From Cycas panzhihuaensis (Eukaryota > Cycadophyta), in contig CM041465.1 of NCBI GenBank assembly GCA_023213395.1, positions 161,083,741 to 161,147,740 of the forward strand: a DNA stretch of 64,000 bases. The letters run 5' to 3'. Positions within the stretch are counted from its first letter, which is position 1, and each line of letters opens with the position of its first letter. The position numbers and the translations under genes are program-made. The notes under the pieces are model-generated. The model saw only the letters and a list, made by a program, of their open reading frames with translations, did not search any database and was not told where the DNA came from. Below are positions 12,061-23,760 of the stretch, piece after piece.

Positions 12061-13184
12061 AATATGCCCTTTCGAATCAAATTCCTCAAGGAGGATTTAG
12101 GCAACCTTGTCCACCTTCTCTTCCATCTCTTGTTGATCCTATGGTCCAGTCAAGACCACGCCCCTTTATAGACTATAGATCGACACCCCTATCTATTGAG
12201 GCACTAAGGACCAACTTACAGCCTCACCCTCCCGAGGTTCCCAAATTTAATGGAACCTCATCGCAAGACCCAATGGAGCATGTTCATAGCTCTTTTATGG
12301 CATGCATCGATTATTGGGCTTATGACCATATCCTTATGAAATATTTCCTATGATCCCTTCAAGGCGATACCCTTAAGTGGTTCAATCTCCTATCAGCACA
12401 TTCTATCTTGTCATTCCAACAACTCGTGGATGAATTCATCAACTATTTTGATGTAGCCCATCCTTTAGAGAGTGGAATGAAAGCCCTCTTGTCTCTTAAA
12501 CAAGGTCACAATGAGATGAATCATGACTTTGTAAGATGCTTTCATGATCTTCTTCACTCTATAAAGGCAACCTTGCCTGAAGATTTGAAGAGAGATCTCT
12601 TTGTTAATGCCTTGTATCTAGAAGTTTATGTTGAAGTCCTCAAAATGGGGGTGATGATGTGCAACTCTACCATAGCCAAGTGCTTAGTGCTTGAGGCCAT
12701 TGAGATTTAGGCGGGTCTCAAGAAACCTCTTAAGCCCTCACAATGGTATAAGGCACCTCCACCACCTCATGAGACTAAACTCCAATAGCCTACCAAGTCT
12801 TCTTCCCATCCAATGGAGAAGACCTTGTATCCTCTCACTTCCATTATACATTCATTCGAATGTACCATGAAGGAGCTCAAACTCTGGGCCCCTCCATCCC
12901 CCACCTCTCATAAACTAATTTACCAAGCCTCTCAAGCCACTCCCCCCAAGGGTGGTAACACCCAATCTTCTCAAATAAGGAAGCCCAATTTCTCCATAGA
13001 GAAGAAATGGTGTTCCATCCATGAGGAATATTTCCATGAAGATTCTCAATACTGGGCCCAGCACCCTAGAGAGGCCCTGCAATATCATTCTTCTCCCAAA
13101 CATGTGTCTAGGCTAAACCTAAAACAACCTGTCCACAAGGATCCTTTTCCCAAACATGGGGAATGTGATCATAATAACCAATAA

Positions 13185-14900
13185 AAGAGTAGCTGAAATA
13201 GAGAGAGGTCCCCAAACCCTCGCCCTTCACAAGACAAAGGGAAGGATGCAAGGGACTCATTATCTTCTTTAGGCTCTTCTAATTATCGCACTCCTTCACC
13301 CTCTCAATCCTAAAACAAGGGAAAAAGAGTTATTTTGATGCTCAAGACCACCTTATTGTACACCTTAACCTAGTCTCAAGTAGCTAAAGAAGTAAATGGT
13401 GCCTCTTCTTCCACACCTCACCTTGATTTCCCTCTGGAAGTCCCTCCTCTAGAAGTCCTCACACTCTCCAAGACTATTCCTATGTGCCCTAGTTGTTACG
13501 ACTTTCGAAGGGCTCTTCCCCAACCTACTATGAAAGGGAAGCCCTTCCTCGTTGTCGATGAGCTTCATACCATGGCCATGGGGATGTCCATAATGGTCAT
13601 CTTAAGGAGCTTCCTTGAATAACGTACACTTCTCTTGAAAGCCTTAGGATTAGGTGACATGTCTATTTACGCCTTAGGCATCGCCCCAAGTCATGAACTC
13701 GTCATCTCTTTTGCCCTCGAGGGCCTTCCCCCAACCAGTGAAAGGGAACATCAATGGCATTACCCCTTCACCATAACTATTGACACTCCTGACTACACTC
13801 TTCAAAGAACCATTGTAGATAATGGTTCTTCTATTAATACCATGCCCTTATGCATCATGCAAGAGCATGGCATATCAACCCTAAAGCAAGTTCCATGGTA
13901 GTGTCAAGGCTACAATGGTAACAAAAGACACCCTTGGGATTGGTATCCATACCCCTCATGCTCGAGGACAAGACTGTCCTCATTGACATTATAGTCTTCG
14001 ACATGGATGTCGACTACAACCTTTTATTAGGGCACCCATGTCTCGACTACATGGGAGTCGTGCGCTCATCTTGATGGGGACAACTTAAATTCATCTATGA
14101 GAGGCGAATGAGAGTTGTCTCCTAGGAGCCCCCTCCTACTAAACAACTTTGTCAACCTCATCAAGCAGTTCGTGATCAAGCTAAGGGCGAAAAGGGCCCT
14201 TCTACCCAAGCTTCTGCTTGTTCCATTGATATCCCTGATTCATCCCTTTTGGAAGAAGGTCCTTTATATTCTTCCTCTAACCTTATACACTTCACCCCTA
14301 TTGGTGTGGGGTGCTACGGATATCTCACCATGCTTAGCAATGACAAGTTTGACGGCGAGGATGAGGACCTTCTTCATCCTATATCCCTTATAAACACAAG
14401 TAGGGGGCACTCTATTCATTTCAGGTTCTAACCTAAATCATCTCCTTTTGGGGAGACTAATATTTCTCTTGGGTCACATGTCATTGCTCTTGCTAATCAT
14501 GCAATCCCCCATATCACTTCATCTTCCACTTCATTGGCTTATATAGGCGACGAAGCCTGGGGACCCCTTGTCACTCCTCACAGGAGGACTCCCTCTGACT
14601 CTTTTGAGGAGTCCCTTTATTATATCGAGTGGTGGGCCAACCGCTATGGTCCCGCCACCCCTTCCGCTCCTCTCTCCTCATCTTCTTAAAGCGTGGTTAT
14701 CCATAGGGTGGACTATTTCAAAGGATGATAAGGCTTTGCTTGAGTATCTAGTGGTCTCTGTGCCCAATCTCCTTCTTGGTCACCATAGGCTTGGTCACTA
14801 GAAAGTTTTGGCTATCGGGTCATCTCTTGTTGATCCAAATCCAACTCCTATTCTGCTCTCTTCTGTTGACTAAGCCCCTCTTCATTTCGAGGAAGGGAAT
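13185..14900 (+). pseudogene. Gypsy-1 protease and PR-RT spacer
   Basis: The retropepsin part reads LQRTIVDNGSSINTMPLCIM (13790-13860), where DNGSS replaces the usual DxGSS/DSGA box, and YNLLLGHPCLDYMG (about 14020), the LLGRPWL-like flap end. It cleaves the Gag-Pol polyprotein. The region is in the same frame as gag and RT. The spacer holds KDDKALLEYLVVSVPN (about 14720-14770), which in Gypsy-F is fused directly to the integrase C-terminus. Stops are frequent. Confidence 0.78.
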
Positions 14901-16310
14901 TCCATATGCATGGGGGTAACTAAGGACATAGTCCTTGCCTCAGGTAAATTCATAGAGGTTGGAGAAGAATGCTCTTCTGATGAAATAAGGGAATACACCC
15001 TTCTGTTCTAGGAATTCTAAGATGTCTTCGTGTGGGATTATTCTGATATGAAGGGAATAGCCCCTTCTATCGTGACCCACAATCTTACCACCATCCTGGG
15101 TGCTTGCCCCGTATGTTAGAAATAGTGCCCTCTTCATTCTAAACTTTCAGTTGTCATCAAGATGGAAGTTAAAAATCTCCTAAATGTAGGGTTAATAACT
15201 TCTATTAATTATCCCAAGTGGGTGTATAACATTGTCCCTGTTGCCAAAAAGAATGAGATAATTAGGATATGCATTGATTTCTTAGACATTAACAATACAT
15301 GTCCTAAAGAAAACTTCCTACTCCCCTTCATCGATCAAATCATTGATCGAACCACTAATTTTGAAGTCATGTCCTTAATGGATGGCTTCTTAGGCTATAA
15401 CCAAATCTAAATCTCTCTCAAAGACCATCACAAAATAGCCTTTACTACCCCTTGGGACACCTTCGCCTACAAGCTGATGCTCTTTAGGCTAAAGAATGTA
15501 GACGCCACTTATCAAAGGGTGATGCAATTCATCTTCCATGACCTCATTAATAATACTCTTGAGGTTTTTATAGATGACATGATGGGTCTCTCATGCATTA
15601 AAGCCCAGCATCCTGTCGATTTGTGGGCCATCTTCACACAATGCTACGAATACCATGTAAGTCTAAACCCTCTTAAATGCATGTTTGTCATAATCGCTAG
15701 AAAACTCCTTGGTTTCCTTATCTCAAAGAAAAGAATCTAAATCAACCTTGATAAAGTTAAGGCCATCCTTGACATGCTACCTCCTAAGACCCAACGACAA
15801 ATTAAGTCATTCTTGGGTAGGCTAGGATTTATTAGGTGTTTTTTAGCAGACTTTGCCATAAACATGAAACCCCTTACTAACCTATTGAAGAAAGGGGCTC
15901 TATTTTTTTGGTCTTCAAAGGCCCAACAAGCCTTCGAGGAGCTCAAGAAAGCTCTCACTTCCGCTCTAACTCTAGCACCTCCTCTCTTTGATAGGCCCTT
16001 CATTCTTTATACTTGAGCTACCAATGAATCCTTGGGTGCTATTCTAGTCTAAGAGGATGATTCAAGAACTGAAAGAGTTATTTACTTCATTAGTTGCACC
16101 CTTGTGGCTACTAAACTTAATTACTCTCCCACTAAGAAGGAGTGCCTCTCCTTAGTGTACGCTACTAAAAAGTTTAGGCACTACTTTCTCAGGAACACTA
16201 TTCAAGTGATCATCCAGTCTGATTCCCTAAGATACTTGCTAACCCGATCAGACCTAACAGGTAGGAATGGTAAGTGGGCCATCCTCCTTTAAGAATTTAA
16301 CCTCCAAATC
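14901..16310 (+). pseudogene. Gypsy-1 reverse transcriptase and RNase H
   Basis: RT motifs in order: MEVKNLLNVGLITSINYPKW, VAKKNEIIRICIDFLDINNT, LPFIDQIIDRTTNFEVMSLM, FRLKNVDATYQRVMQ, and the catalytic box VFIDDM (about 15575). The connection is DMLPPKTQRQIKSFLGRLGF. RNase H follows with ATNESLGAILV, YSPTKKECLSLVYATKKFRH and LRYLLTRSDLTGRNGKWAI. All pieces are in the gag frame. Stops are mostly at Gln, Trp or Arg positions, for example LL-stop-EFN where LLQEFN is expected. Only the stop codons mark it as dead; the aspartates of the RT box are present. Confidence 0.88.
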
Positions 16311-17770
16311 ATTAATAGGAAGTTAAAGAAAGGGATGGTGGTTGTTAAACAACTCATTGATACCTCTATCCTAAATCCTTTTGGCATTCCCATTGACGAT
16401 TCTTTGCCTGATAAGCCCATTCTGGCTATTTAGGATTCTTCCCCTCATCTACTCACTAACAGTAAGTGGTATGGGGACATTGTGTGATACCTCACCCAGC
16501 AGTAGTATCATCCTGAAGCTAGCGATAAAGTTAGGTCACATATTTGGGCTACTGCTAGGTAATACTTCCTCATGGGTGAGGTATTATACAAGAGATCCTT
16601 TAATGGGATCCTTCTCTGTTGCATCAACCCTAATGAAGCAGACCAAATACTTTGTGAATGCCACAATGACATTTGTAGGGGTCATTTTAGAGGCCAATCT
16701 ATAGCCCAAAGGATCCTTCGCATGGGGTATTATTAGTCATCTCTCTTTAAGGATGCCCACGCTTATGCCTTGAGATGTCGTTGGTGCCAAGAGCATGCCA
16801 ACATTGCCCATTTGCTTTGCCAAGCCCTAAACCTTGTCATATCTCCATGGCCCTTCTCCCAATGGGGTTTAGATCTTATTGAGGCCATATCCCCACCTTC
16901 TTCGTCGTAGCACAAGTTCATCTTGACTGCAATGGAATACTTTACTAAATGGGTTGAAGTGATCCCTTTGTCCTCTACCCCTGGTAAGATGATAGCCAAC
17001 TTTATCTACCAACACATCATTTATCAATTCAAAGTCCTCGGCGTCCTAATTATGGATAATGGAACTCCTTTCTACAATAAGGAGATGGACAAACTTTGTG
17101 AGAAATTTAAAATATTTCATAAAACCTCCTCTCCTTATTACCCTTAGGCTAACGGCCAAGTTGAATCATTTAACAAAACCCTTATAAACATCTTGAAGAA
17201 AATCATTTTCCAATCTAAAAAAGATTGGTATCTTCAGCTCCCTTCCGCTCTATGGGCATATCATGCATCTATCTGCACAACTACGGGAATGACCTCATTC
17301 TCCCTAGTATATGGAACAGAGGTAGTTCTCCCATTGGAAGTTGAGATCCCTTCCTTATGAGTTTCCCTTCAGGGTCTCATTGATGAGAAGTCTTTCCGTT
17401 AGGCTTGTCTCCTAGACCTTGAGGCCTTAGATGAGAGATGCTTGATTACTTACCAAGTGACCTCGCTTCTAAGGTTAGGGTACGGAGGATGTATGACAAG
17501 CACCTTTCGCCCCGCCCTTTATATCTTAGGGACCATGTCCTAAAATTAGAATATCTCCATGATCACTTATCCAAGTTCAGACTTAAATCAGTTGGCCTCT
17601 TCATCATTTTCAAGATCCTCGATAATAGCATTTACAGAATCGCAACCTTGGAGGTTCTTAAATTAGAGAAAGCCATCAATGAAAAGTTCCTAAAGAAATT
17701 TTATGTGTTATTATCTCTATCCCTACATAGATTAGGCACACCTATTTCTCTTTTTTATGCTTCGAAATAA
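16311..17770 (+). pseudogene. Gypsy-1 integrase
   Basis: The HHCC zinc finger is seen as CHNDICRGHFRGQSIAQRIL with CRWCQEHANI (about 16655-16800). The core has FILTAMEYFTKWVEVIPLSS, VLIMDNGTPFYNKEMDKLCE and ANGQVESFNKTLINILKKI, where the YYP-stop-ANGQVE site should be YPQANGQVE. The core holds the D, D and E positions. The C-terminal domain (17438-17770; MYDKHLSPRPLYLRDHVLKL, KFLKKFYVLL) is one frame away because of an indel near 17440. This is the only frameshift I see in the 7.6-kb gag-pol. Confidence 0.85.
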
Positions 17771-18509
17771 GCCTCAACTACCACACTAAGAGCATCCCCA
17801 TTTCCCCTAATCACAGGCAGAATGACGGCTTGGGGTGACTTTCCTACTATTTCCAGGTTCCTCCTATGGCACCTTTTGGTTCCCCTTCCCTAGGGGACTT
17901 TCCTTCCTAATTGGGTGTGTGGTCCCTGTTGCTCCCGAGCCTGGAAGCACTCTCTAACTAAGATAATCTGATTGAGTACCGTTACTCCCTCTCCTACTAG
18001 CACTTCCTTTGCATATCTTGCTATGCTCCTATGATGGACGTGTATGACTCCCCATTTCCTAGCCCCATATATACCTATTGCCTACACTTGTAGTGATCGT
18101 GTGTGCCTGCTAAGAGTATGGACCTACATAGAAGGAAGGGTGTGTATAACTCAAACAATCTTGTAATACAAATCATATAACAATCAACCCAAAATCATCA
18201 TGATCTATAGCTCCTCGTGCACATGTGTACCCATACATATATATACACAAACACATAAATAAAAGCAATAAAATACACTATCATAACATCATCATATATC
18301 ATCACACACCATCATCACATTAAATAGGGTGCTAATGGCCCCGTTTATATATATATATAATCATAATGTGTCATATCATATAAATGGTATGGTACATCAT
18401 CCATAGGAAGTTGGATCCTTGTAAGGAGAAGTAGAATTATGTGGTAACATATGGTGACTCCCTAGAGGTCCAGTGCTTTCCCAATCAAAACTAAATACAC
18501 CATGCTCTC
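17771..18509 (+). other. Gypsy-1 post-integrase spacer
   Basis: No coding frame is seen. The stretch is shared with Gypsy-F (62838-63560, reverse), so it belongs to the element. It contains an A/T-rich tract with TATATATATATA near 18345-18358. It lies between the 3' ends of two converging units, the sense gag-pol and the antisense PMD gene, so it should hold both polyadenylation regions. Confidence 0.6.
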
Positions 18510-19163
18510 CATAACTCCTATCCTCATGGCGTGTCATCTCCTAGTCGATGTGATCCCTCCCCAAGGGACCACATGCCTCCTAGACTCCTCCTATGCCTCT
18601 CGGAGCTCTCCACCTCACTCCCCCTCTAGGATCTCCCTACCTCGCTCTCCTCATCTCAAAGCCTCCTTGGGGTCATCGCCACCATGTGGGTATGAGTCCT
18701 GCTCCTTGACGATCTCACTGCCAATTGGTCTACTAACTGATCGTATCACACCTAGATATGATCCCTCTCTCCCTCTATTCCTAAGAGTCTCTCCTCCATC
18801 CTTTAGAGACTTTCCTCCACCCCTTGGAGTCACTCCTCTAGCATGGCTACTCTGATGCGACTCTTTGCATCACCACCTACTCCCACACCCTGAGCCTCTA
18901 ACACCTGGACTTGACCTCGTAAGGTATCCTTGTCTACTTAAGTCCTGTCCAGCTCCCCCTGTAGTTGTTCCACCCTCACCTAGTGCTCTTGGGACTCTGC
19001 AACCTATACGTACCTAGCCCTAATCAATGGGATGAATGATGCTATGTGTATCCCTACTGATCATGGCTCCTCTCTAGCCTAGATGGGAGGTTTCCCCTCT
19101 ATGTAGACCTAGGGGAATACCTCTTAGAATACTGCTTCCATAACCTCCCCATCTCTATTGCTC
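18510..19163 (-). pseudogene. Gypsy-1 antisense PMD gene, exon 3
   Basis: The minus strand aligns with exon 3 of the Gypsy-F gene (62233-62837): both end with a block around MWSxGEGSHRxxDD (here near 18530-18570) and are rich in Arg, Glu and Met, which suggests a coiled coil. Several stops break this copy. The plus-strand ORF 18502-18855 (Pro/Ser-rich) and the minus ORF 18651-18833 are shadows of it. The stop position is estimated by comparison with F. Confidence 0.6.
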
Positions 19164-19292
19164 CTGCCAAGTCAAACACGACATATATCAGTCCACATAT
19201 CCATAGGCATATCAAACCCTCAAAACTAAATCAAAAGCAAACTAACCAAATTCCTGATAGTTAAAGGATGGGAGGAAAGGGTAGTGTCTTAC
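19164..19292 (-). other. Putative intron of the Gypsy-1 antisense gene
   Basis: On the minus strand the 129 bp run from GAG|GTAAGACAC to TTGGCAG|GAGCAATAG. The intron in Gypsy-F (62122-62232) has matching ends, CAG|GTGAGACAT and TTGTAG|GTACAATAG. Both have GT and AG at the same aligned places while the inside has diverged. Confidence 0.65.
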
Positions 19293-19852
19293 CTCTTGGG
19301 ATAACTAGTTCCTTTGCTCTGGCGACTACTACCTCCTCAAGGCCTCCCTTGGCTGCTGGTACCTCCTCCTCTTTGGGTACCACTTCACTAACTGCTTGGC
19401 CTACCAGGGCATCTCCTCCCCCTCTACTGCTACCTCTACTACTACTACTACTGCTACTGCTACTACATGAGCTCTCCCTACAGCTCCTAAGGGACCCACC
19501 TCTCCTCCTGCATCTCTTAAAGGCCCTACCTAACCTCCTATAGTTATTAATGGACCTCTCTCATCACCAAAAGCTCTCGATGGACTTGCCCCATCACCTA
19601 TTACCACCATCATTGTCATCGCCACCTCCAAGCCCACCTCTTATTTCTCCTACTCTGCCTTCCTCATCATCACTATCCCACCTCACCCCTCTGTATAGAT
19701 CTATCGTATAGTCTGCCATGGTGAGGAGGTCTAGTGATGTTGCCTCCATCGAGCGCTAGATGTGTGACTGATCCTCAGTCCTCCTAAACCGAGTATGCCA
19801 TCTCTGTACCATAGGAGCCCATGCTGAGATAGGATGTGGTCCTCCTATTGGT
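19293..19852 (-). pseudogene. Gypsy-1 antisense PMD gene, exon 2 (distal part)
   Basis: This is the 3' part of the PMD-like exon, split from the rest (33846-34491) by Gypsy-E. The minus strand keeps counterparts of the Gypsy-F segment PISEWAPTVHRWQTRFRGTE (seen here as AWAPMVQRWHTRFRRTEDQ near 19760-19830), followed by a Pro/Gly/acidic tail. The tail has lengthened repeats of Ser/Ala codons (TAGTAG runs near 19430-19465). The frame is not intact. Confidence 0.65.
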
Positions 19853-19857
19853 GCTAC

Positions 19858-20763
19858 TATTAGGACATATTTTGACACATGGACTTTGAGAAATACAGAA
19901 TATAGGCTTGTATTGACAAGAGGAATATAGGTACAAACTGTATAGAGGTACACATAGTGGGAAAAGGTGGAAAATATGCAATCTGGGTACGTATGACAGA
20001 TACATACCTAGTTACATACCTTTTGGGGTACGCATTATGGGATGCATACTGTTTTCAGTATGCTAGCAGACAACAAGATACATATGGATAGATTTGACCC
20101 AAAGGAACCTAAAAATGATGATGTCATCCCAAAAGGACATATGTACGGATGTATGGATTAAAAAAGACACCATTAAGGAGACTTAATCATGTGTAAAGTG
20201 AAGGGGTACCTTGGTGATGAAAAGGTATGGTTATGACTTTGGGTCATAAACTTTCACCCAAAAGGCATCAAAGGGACATAATTAATGATGCTTTGAGGAC
20301 CATTCTAGTGTGAGAGTTGAGTGATTCAATCCTATGGTATACTCTCGAGGGTAAGAGCCAAGTATTTAGACACTCAATGGTACAAGAGTCAGTATGTATG
20401 ACAACAACCTAAAGCAGTGTATAGTATTGTGTACCTTCTAGGTACGCATATGACAGTAGCAGTATATGTGGCTAGAATGCATAGGGAATGCATTCTAACA
20501 CCTTATGTATAAAGACTTATTGCTTAATGAAAGAAGACTTACGTAGAAATGTTAATTTTATGTGTCTTATGAAGATTGGATGATGAATATGTGCTAATTA
20601 CTATATTGCTGTGTGTAAACTGTAACATGATTATGTAGAATTATTAATAAATCTATGTGATCTATGTGGATGAATATGTTGACTGTATCCTATACTAGAC
20701 TACCTGTGCTATCTTAACAAGTGTACCTATCTCATGAGTGTAATGAGAAATCATATATCAACA
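19858..20763 (+). repeat. Gypsy-E 5' LTR
   Basis: The 906-bp LTR starts TATTAGGACATATTTTGAC (the 3' copy: TGTTGGGATATATTTTGAC) and ends TATATCAACA. It is rich in short palindromes built on GTACGCAT and GCATAC. One is a perfect hairpin, GCATACTG-TTTT-CAGTATGC (20044-20063), whose counterpart is at 33124-33143. Confidence 0.88.
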
Positions 20764-20781
20764 TTGGTTTTGTTGCCTACA
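20764..20781 (+). other. Gypsy-E primer binding site (degraded)
   Basis: TTGGTTTTGTTGCCTACA follows the LTR end. It fits TTGGCGCCGTTGCCGGGG, the tRNA-Asp type site common in plant Gypsy elements, at TTGG and GTTGCC only. Confidence 0.5.
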
Positions 20782-20903
20782 TCCACTAAGGAGGGACTAA
20801 GGCCAGGAGTTTCATAAGGGGGAATGTTCAAAGGATAGAGGACCTTGGCTATCATCATGATGGTAGGCTGTAACTAAGCCTTTGACAGCTAGGGGACCTT
20901 CCA

Positions 20904-22765
20904 ATGCCACCTAAGAGGCCTTCGAAGGTGGAAGACCCACAAAAGGATACTTCATCTAAGGGGAAGGAGACAAGTAGATAGAGAGCATTACAATGGTCAA
21001 AAGAGTTAAAATTGAGAAGGGTAAAAAGACTAAGTTTAGATAATAATGAGACTAAGGGATAGTCCATTGAAAAATCTCAGTCAAGTGGAGCCCAGATACC
21101 TCAGGAGCAAGGATAGGGAAATAATAATAAACAAATGGTATTAACACCAGCCCCAATCAAGTATGACCCATTTATCCTAGAAAGGGAAGAAAAACCAAAA
21201 GTGAATGAGGAGAATAAAAATGCCCTAAGGAAGGAGGAGAATATACCTATGGAGGATGCCCTGAAGGACCTAGGTGATAACAAGAAAAAGGTAGAGGAAG
21301 GTCCCTTGGCATATTGGGAAAATAAGTTAATAAGATAACTTTTTGAGGATTCGATGGACAGAGGGTCTGATTAATCATATATAACAGTTACACCATTGAC
21401 AGTACAAGTACCAGGTATTCTAGAACTTATATGCCTAAAGACACTATTCAAAAACCCCCTATTTGGAAGGGAGAGCATTACAATAAGCACTCTAAACACA
21501 CCACCTAAGGAGAAGGATGAAGAAGGAGAAGTAGAATCCCTTAAAGAGGAGAAAGGAGAAGAATCACCATTGAGTAGAACACCAGTACACTCACCCAAGA
21601 TGGATGACTACAAAGATTTTAGGAAGTTGATCTTTAATAACATCTCAGATGCAGTTAGGCACACATATTTACTCCAAAACTTGATTAATGTAAAGAAAAT
21701 CATAGATGAAGATGAAATAAAAGCCAGATTCACTTATCCATTAAGGGGAGTACCATTGGCATGGTACAACGAGTTAAATAAGGAAGACTCATGGGCCAAG
21801 ATAAAGAAATATTTTGAGCAAAGGTTTCAGAAATTCTAAAGTAATGAAGCGATGGAAATTGCCTTAAGAGAAATCAAACAAAGATTAGGAGAATCAATAT
21901 TGACCTATATTAGGCAAAGGAAAATAATTACTGCCAACATGATAAATGAGACAATGACAGACCATAACATGAAGAATTATTTTTTCATAGGACTAAATGA
22001 AAAGTTGAGATCTATGATGCATGCATATCCACTAAAGTCCTTCAAGAACACCCAGGATTTGGAGTTATATTTTGAAGCTAAAATGGAGGCTCAAATTGGA
22101 GGGCATGATCCCCTCCTATTAAGATTACAAGAGGAGATAAGGGAAATGAAGCAGAATCAACATAACTAACCCTTTTGTCAGGTAGAAGTCTCAAAAGAGG
22201 AACCAGAAGTAGAAGCTTTGAGAAAGGAAGTAGTAAGATTAAAAATGAGAAATAATAGAGAAGAGGAAGCGACAAAGAGGAAAAAAGACCGTGAATTCAA
22301 AGTTGAAAAATGATGCCACATTTGCAAAGAGAGTTCGCACATGATAAAAGAATGTGAAATTAATTCAAAGAATAGTGCAATGCACCAGAGAGACAAATAG
22401 TGCCACATATATGATGTGGATACTCATATGATGAAGGGTTGTTTCTACAACCCGAGAGGAAGATCATACAGAGGATGAGGTAGGGGAAAATAAGGCAACC
22501 TAGTTGAAATGTATACATGACGAGGAGTATGCAGGAATCCTCAAAGAAGAAACAACCAATGGGGAGACGCCTCATATGTTTACAGTTCAAACATTGGAAA
22601 TCAGAATGCCTAATCAAGCAGAAGTATGAACAAAAACCGTTCGTATGCAACAACTATGGGCCAAGTGAGCATAGAACAGAAGATTGCAGGGGGAAAGCTA
22701 AGGCTACTAATTTGATGACAATCATACCAGAGAGTAAAAATGTAAAACTCCAAAAGAAATAAAAG
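20904..22765 (+). pseudogene. Gypsy-E gag with multiple zinc knuckles
   Basis: The frame starts MPPKRPSKVEDPQKDTSS (20904), a basic Lys/Glu-rich region. The retrotransposon gag domain lies at 21600-22060 (DYKDFRKLIFNNISDAVRHT, GVPLAWYNELNKEDSW, YFEQRFQKF). Four CCHC-like knuckles follow: CHICKESSHMIKEC (22314-22355, intact); CHIYDVDTHMMKGC (22401-22442, second Cys lost); CLQFKHWKSEC (about 22580); and CNNYGPSEHRTEDC (about 22645-22690, one Cys changed to Tyr). Gag packages RNA. A frameshift after 22170 and several stops break it. Confidence 0.8.
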
Positions 22766-23760
22766 GAGAATATAGAAGAAGGGTATCCAAACCACAAATT
22801 AAGATAAATCAATTTCAACAAGTAAAGCAAGTGTTAGAATAACTAGACCAGACAGAGACTATGTTACCAATGGGAAAACCAAAAACTAAGCATGTGTATG
22901 TGAGAAAAAATAGACAAAAACAGAAAGAAAAAAAATACTAGAAGAACAAAAAACACAACCCTAAGTGGTATAAATAGAAGAATTGTTTAAGGGATTCCCA
23001 ATAGAAGATATCCCATGAATGTTATTGTTGATAGAGAACTTGGTGAAATATTTGCAACTAATGATTCCCCTATGCCAAGTGATAGATTGGATTAAAGGAG
23101 GAATATTGCAACAATAAGGAATCACCAAGAGTTTAAAAAAAGTGATGCCATCTTTCGACATGGATCCCATGGTGACAATTATAGTTTTGGGAGAAAAATT
23201 TTTGAGAGTAATCATGGACGGAGGAGCGATTGTGAATGTATTACCCACCTCAACATGGAAAAAGTTGGGGAGCCCAAAATTGGAAGCAGTAACTTATTTG
23301 CTGAAACTAGCCAATGAATTATTGGTATGAACCATAGGAAAATTGGCCAACATCAAAGTGGATGTTGTAGGAATCATCGTGAAAATTGATTTTATGATTG
23401 TGGAAACAGAGAAAGGTGCAACTCCCTATCCAGCCTTATTAGGGAGACCTTGGCTATATAAAACCTAATGTCTCCAAAGTTAGAAATATGTAACCTTCAC
23501 CTTGTTAGATAGAGGGAATGAAGTGGTATTACCAATGTTGGGGAAGAATTCCATTAAGATGATACCTGACAATGGTTCAAGTTCAACCATTGTGAGTGAA
23601 GTGACAACCTCTTCATTTGACAAAGGAAATATCTACCATATGGCCGAAAAACCCACTAAATTGATTGACCTCCAAGGGATAGAGCCAACTTACTTCAGAG
23701 AAATTTATAACTCTTTATATAATGAAAATTGAATGAAATTCATGGATTATTAACTATAAG
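22766..23760 (+). pseudogene. Gypsy-E protease
   Basis: A retropepsin reads LGEKFLRVIMDGGAIVNVLP (23190-23250) and TPYPALLGRPWLYKT (about 23420-23465). The catalytic D-S-G has become D-G-G. The segment 23502-23732 (LDRGNEVVLPMLGKNS, LIDLQGIEPTYFREIYN) is the PR-RT spacer. The first part (22766-23050) is Lys-rich with stops and shows no domain. Confidence 0.72.

Larger units (their letters stand above)
9754..13184 (+). pseudogene. Gypsy-1 gag (interrupted by element G)
   Basis: The N-terminal part is long and rich in Pro, Ser and Tyr (PPTTGPYG, YVPPGYISQPWGHD). After element G (10777-12060) it continues with PEVPKFNGTSSQDPMEHV, then the retrotransposon gag domain (LKWFNLLSAHSILSFQQLVD, YFDVAHPLESGMKALLSLKQ). 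A CHHC-type knuckle reads WCSIHEEYFHEDSQYW (about 13010). Removing G plus its 5-bp duplication (1289 bp) restores one frame from the ATG at 9754 to 13184, which supports this start. Stops are of the kind expected from C-to-T change, such as a TAG for CAG near 9776. Gag builds the particle. Confidence 0.8.

Noticed and set aside
18502-19543. Plus-strand Pro/Ser and Leu-rich ORFs after integrase, possible envelope-like gene
   Set aside because: They are the complement of exons 2 and 3 of the antisense PMD gene. No signal peptide, and the reading is poorer than on the minus strand.
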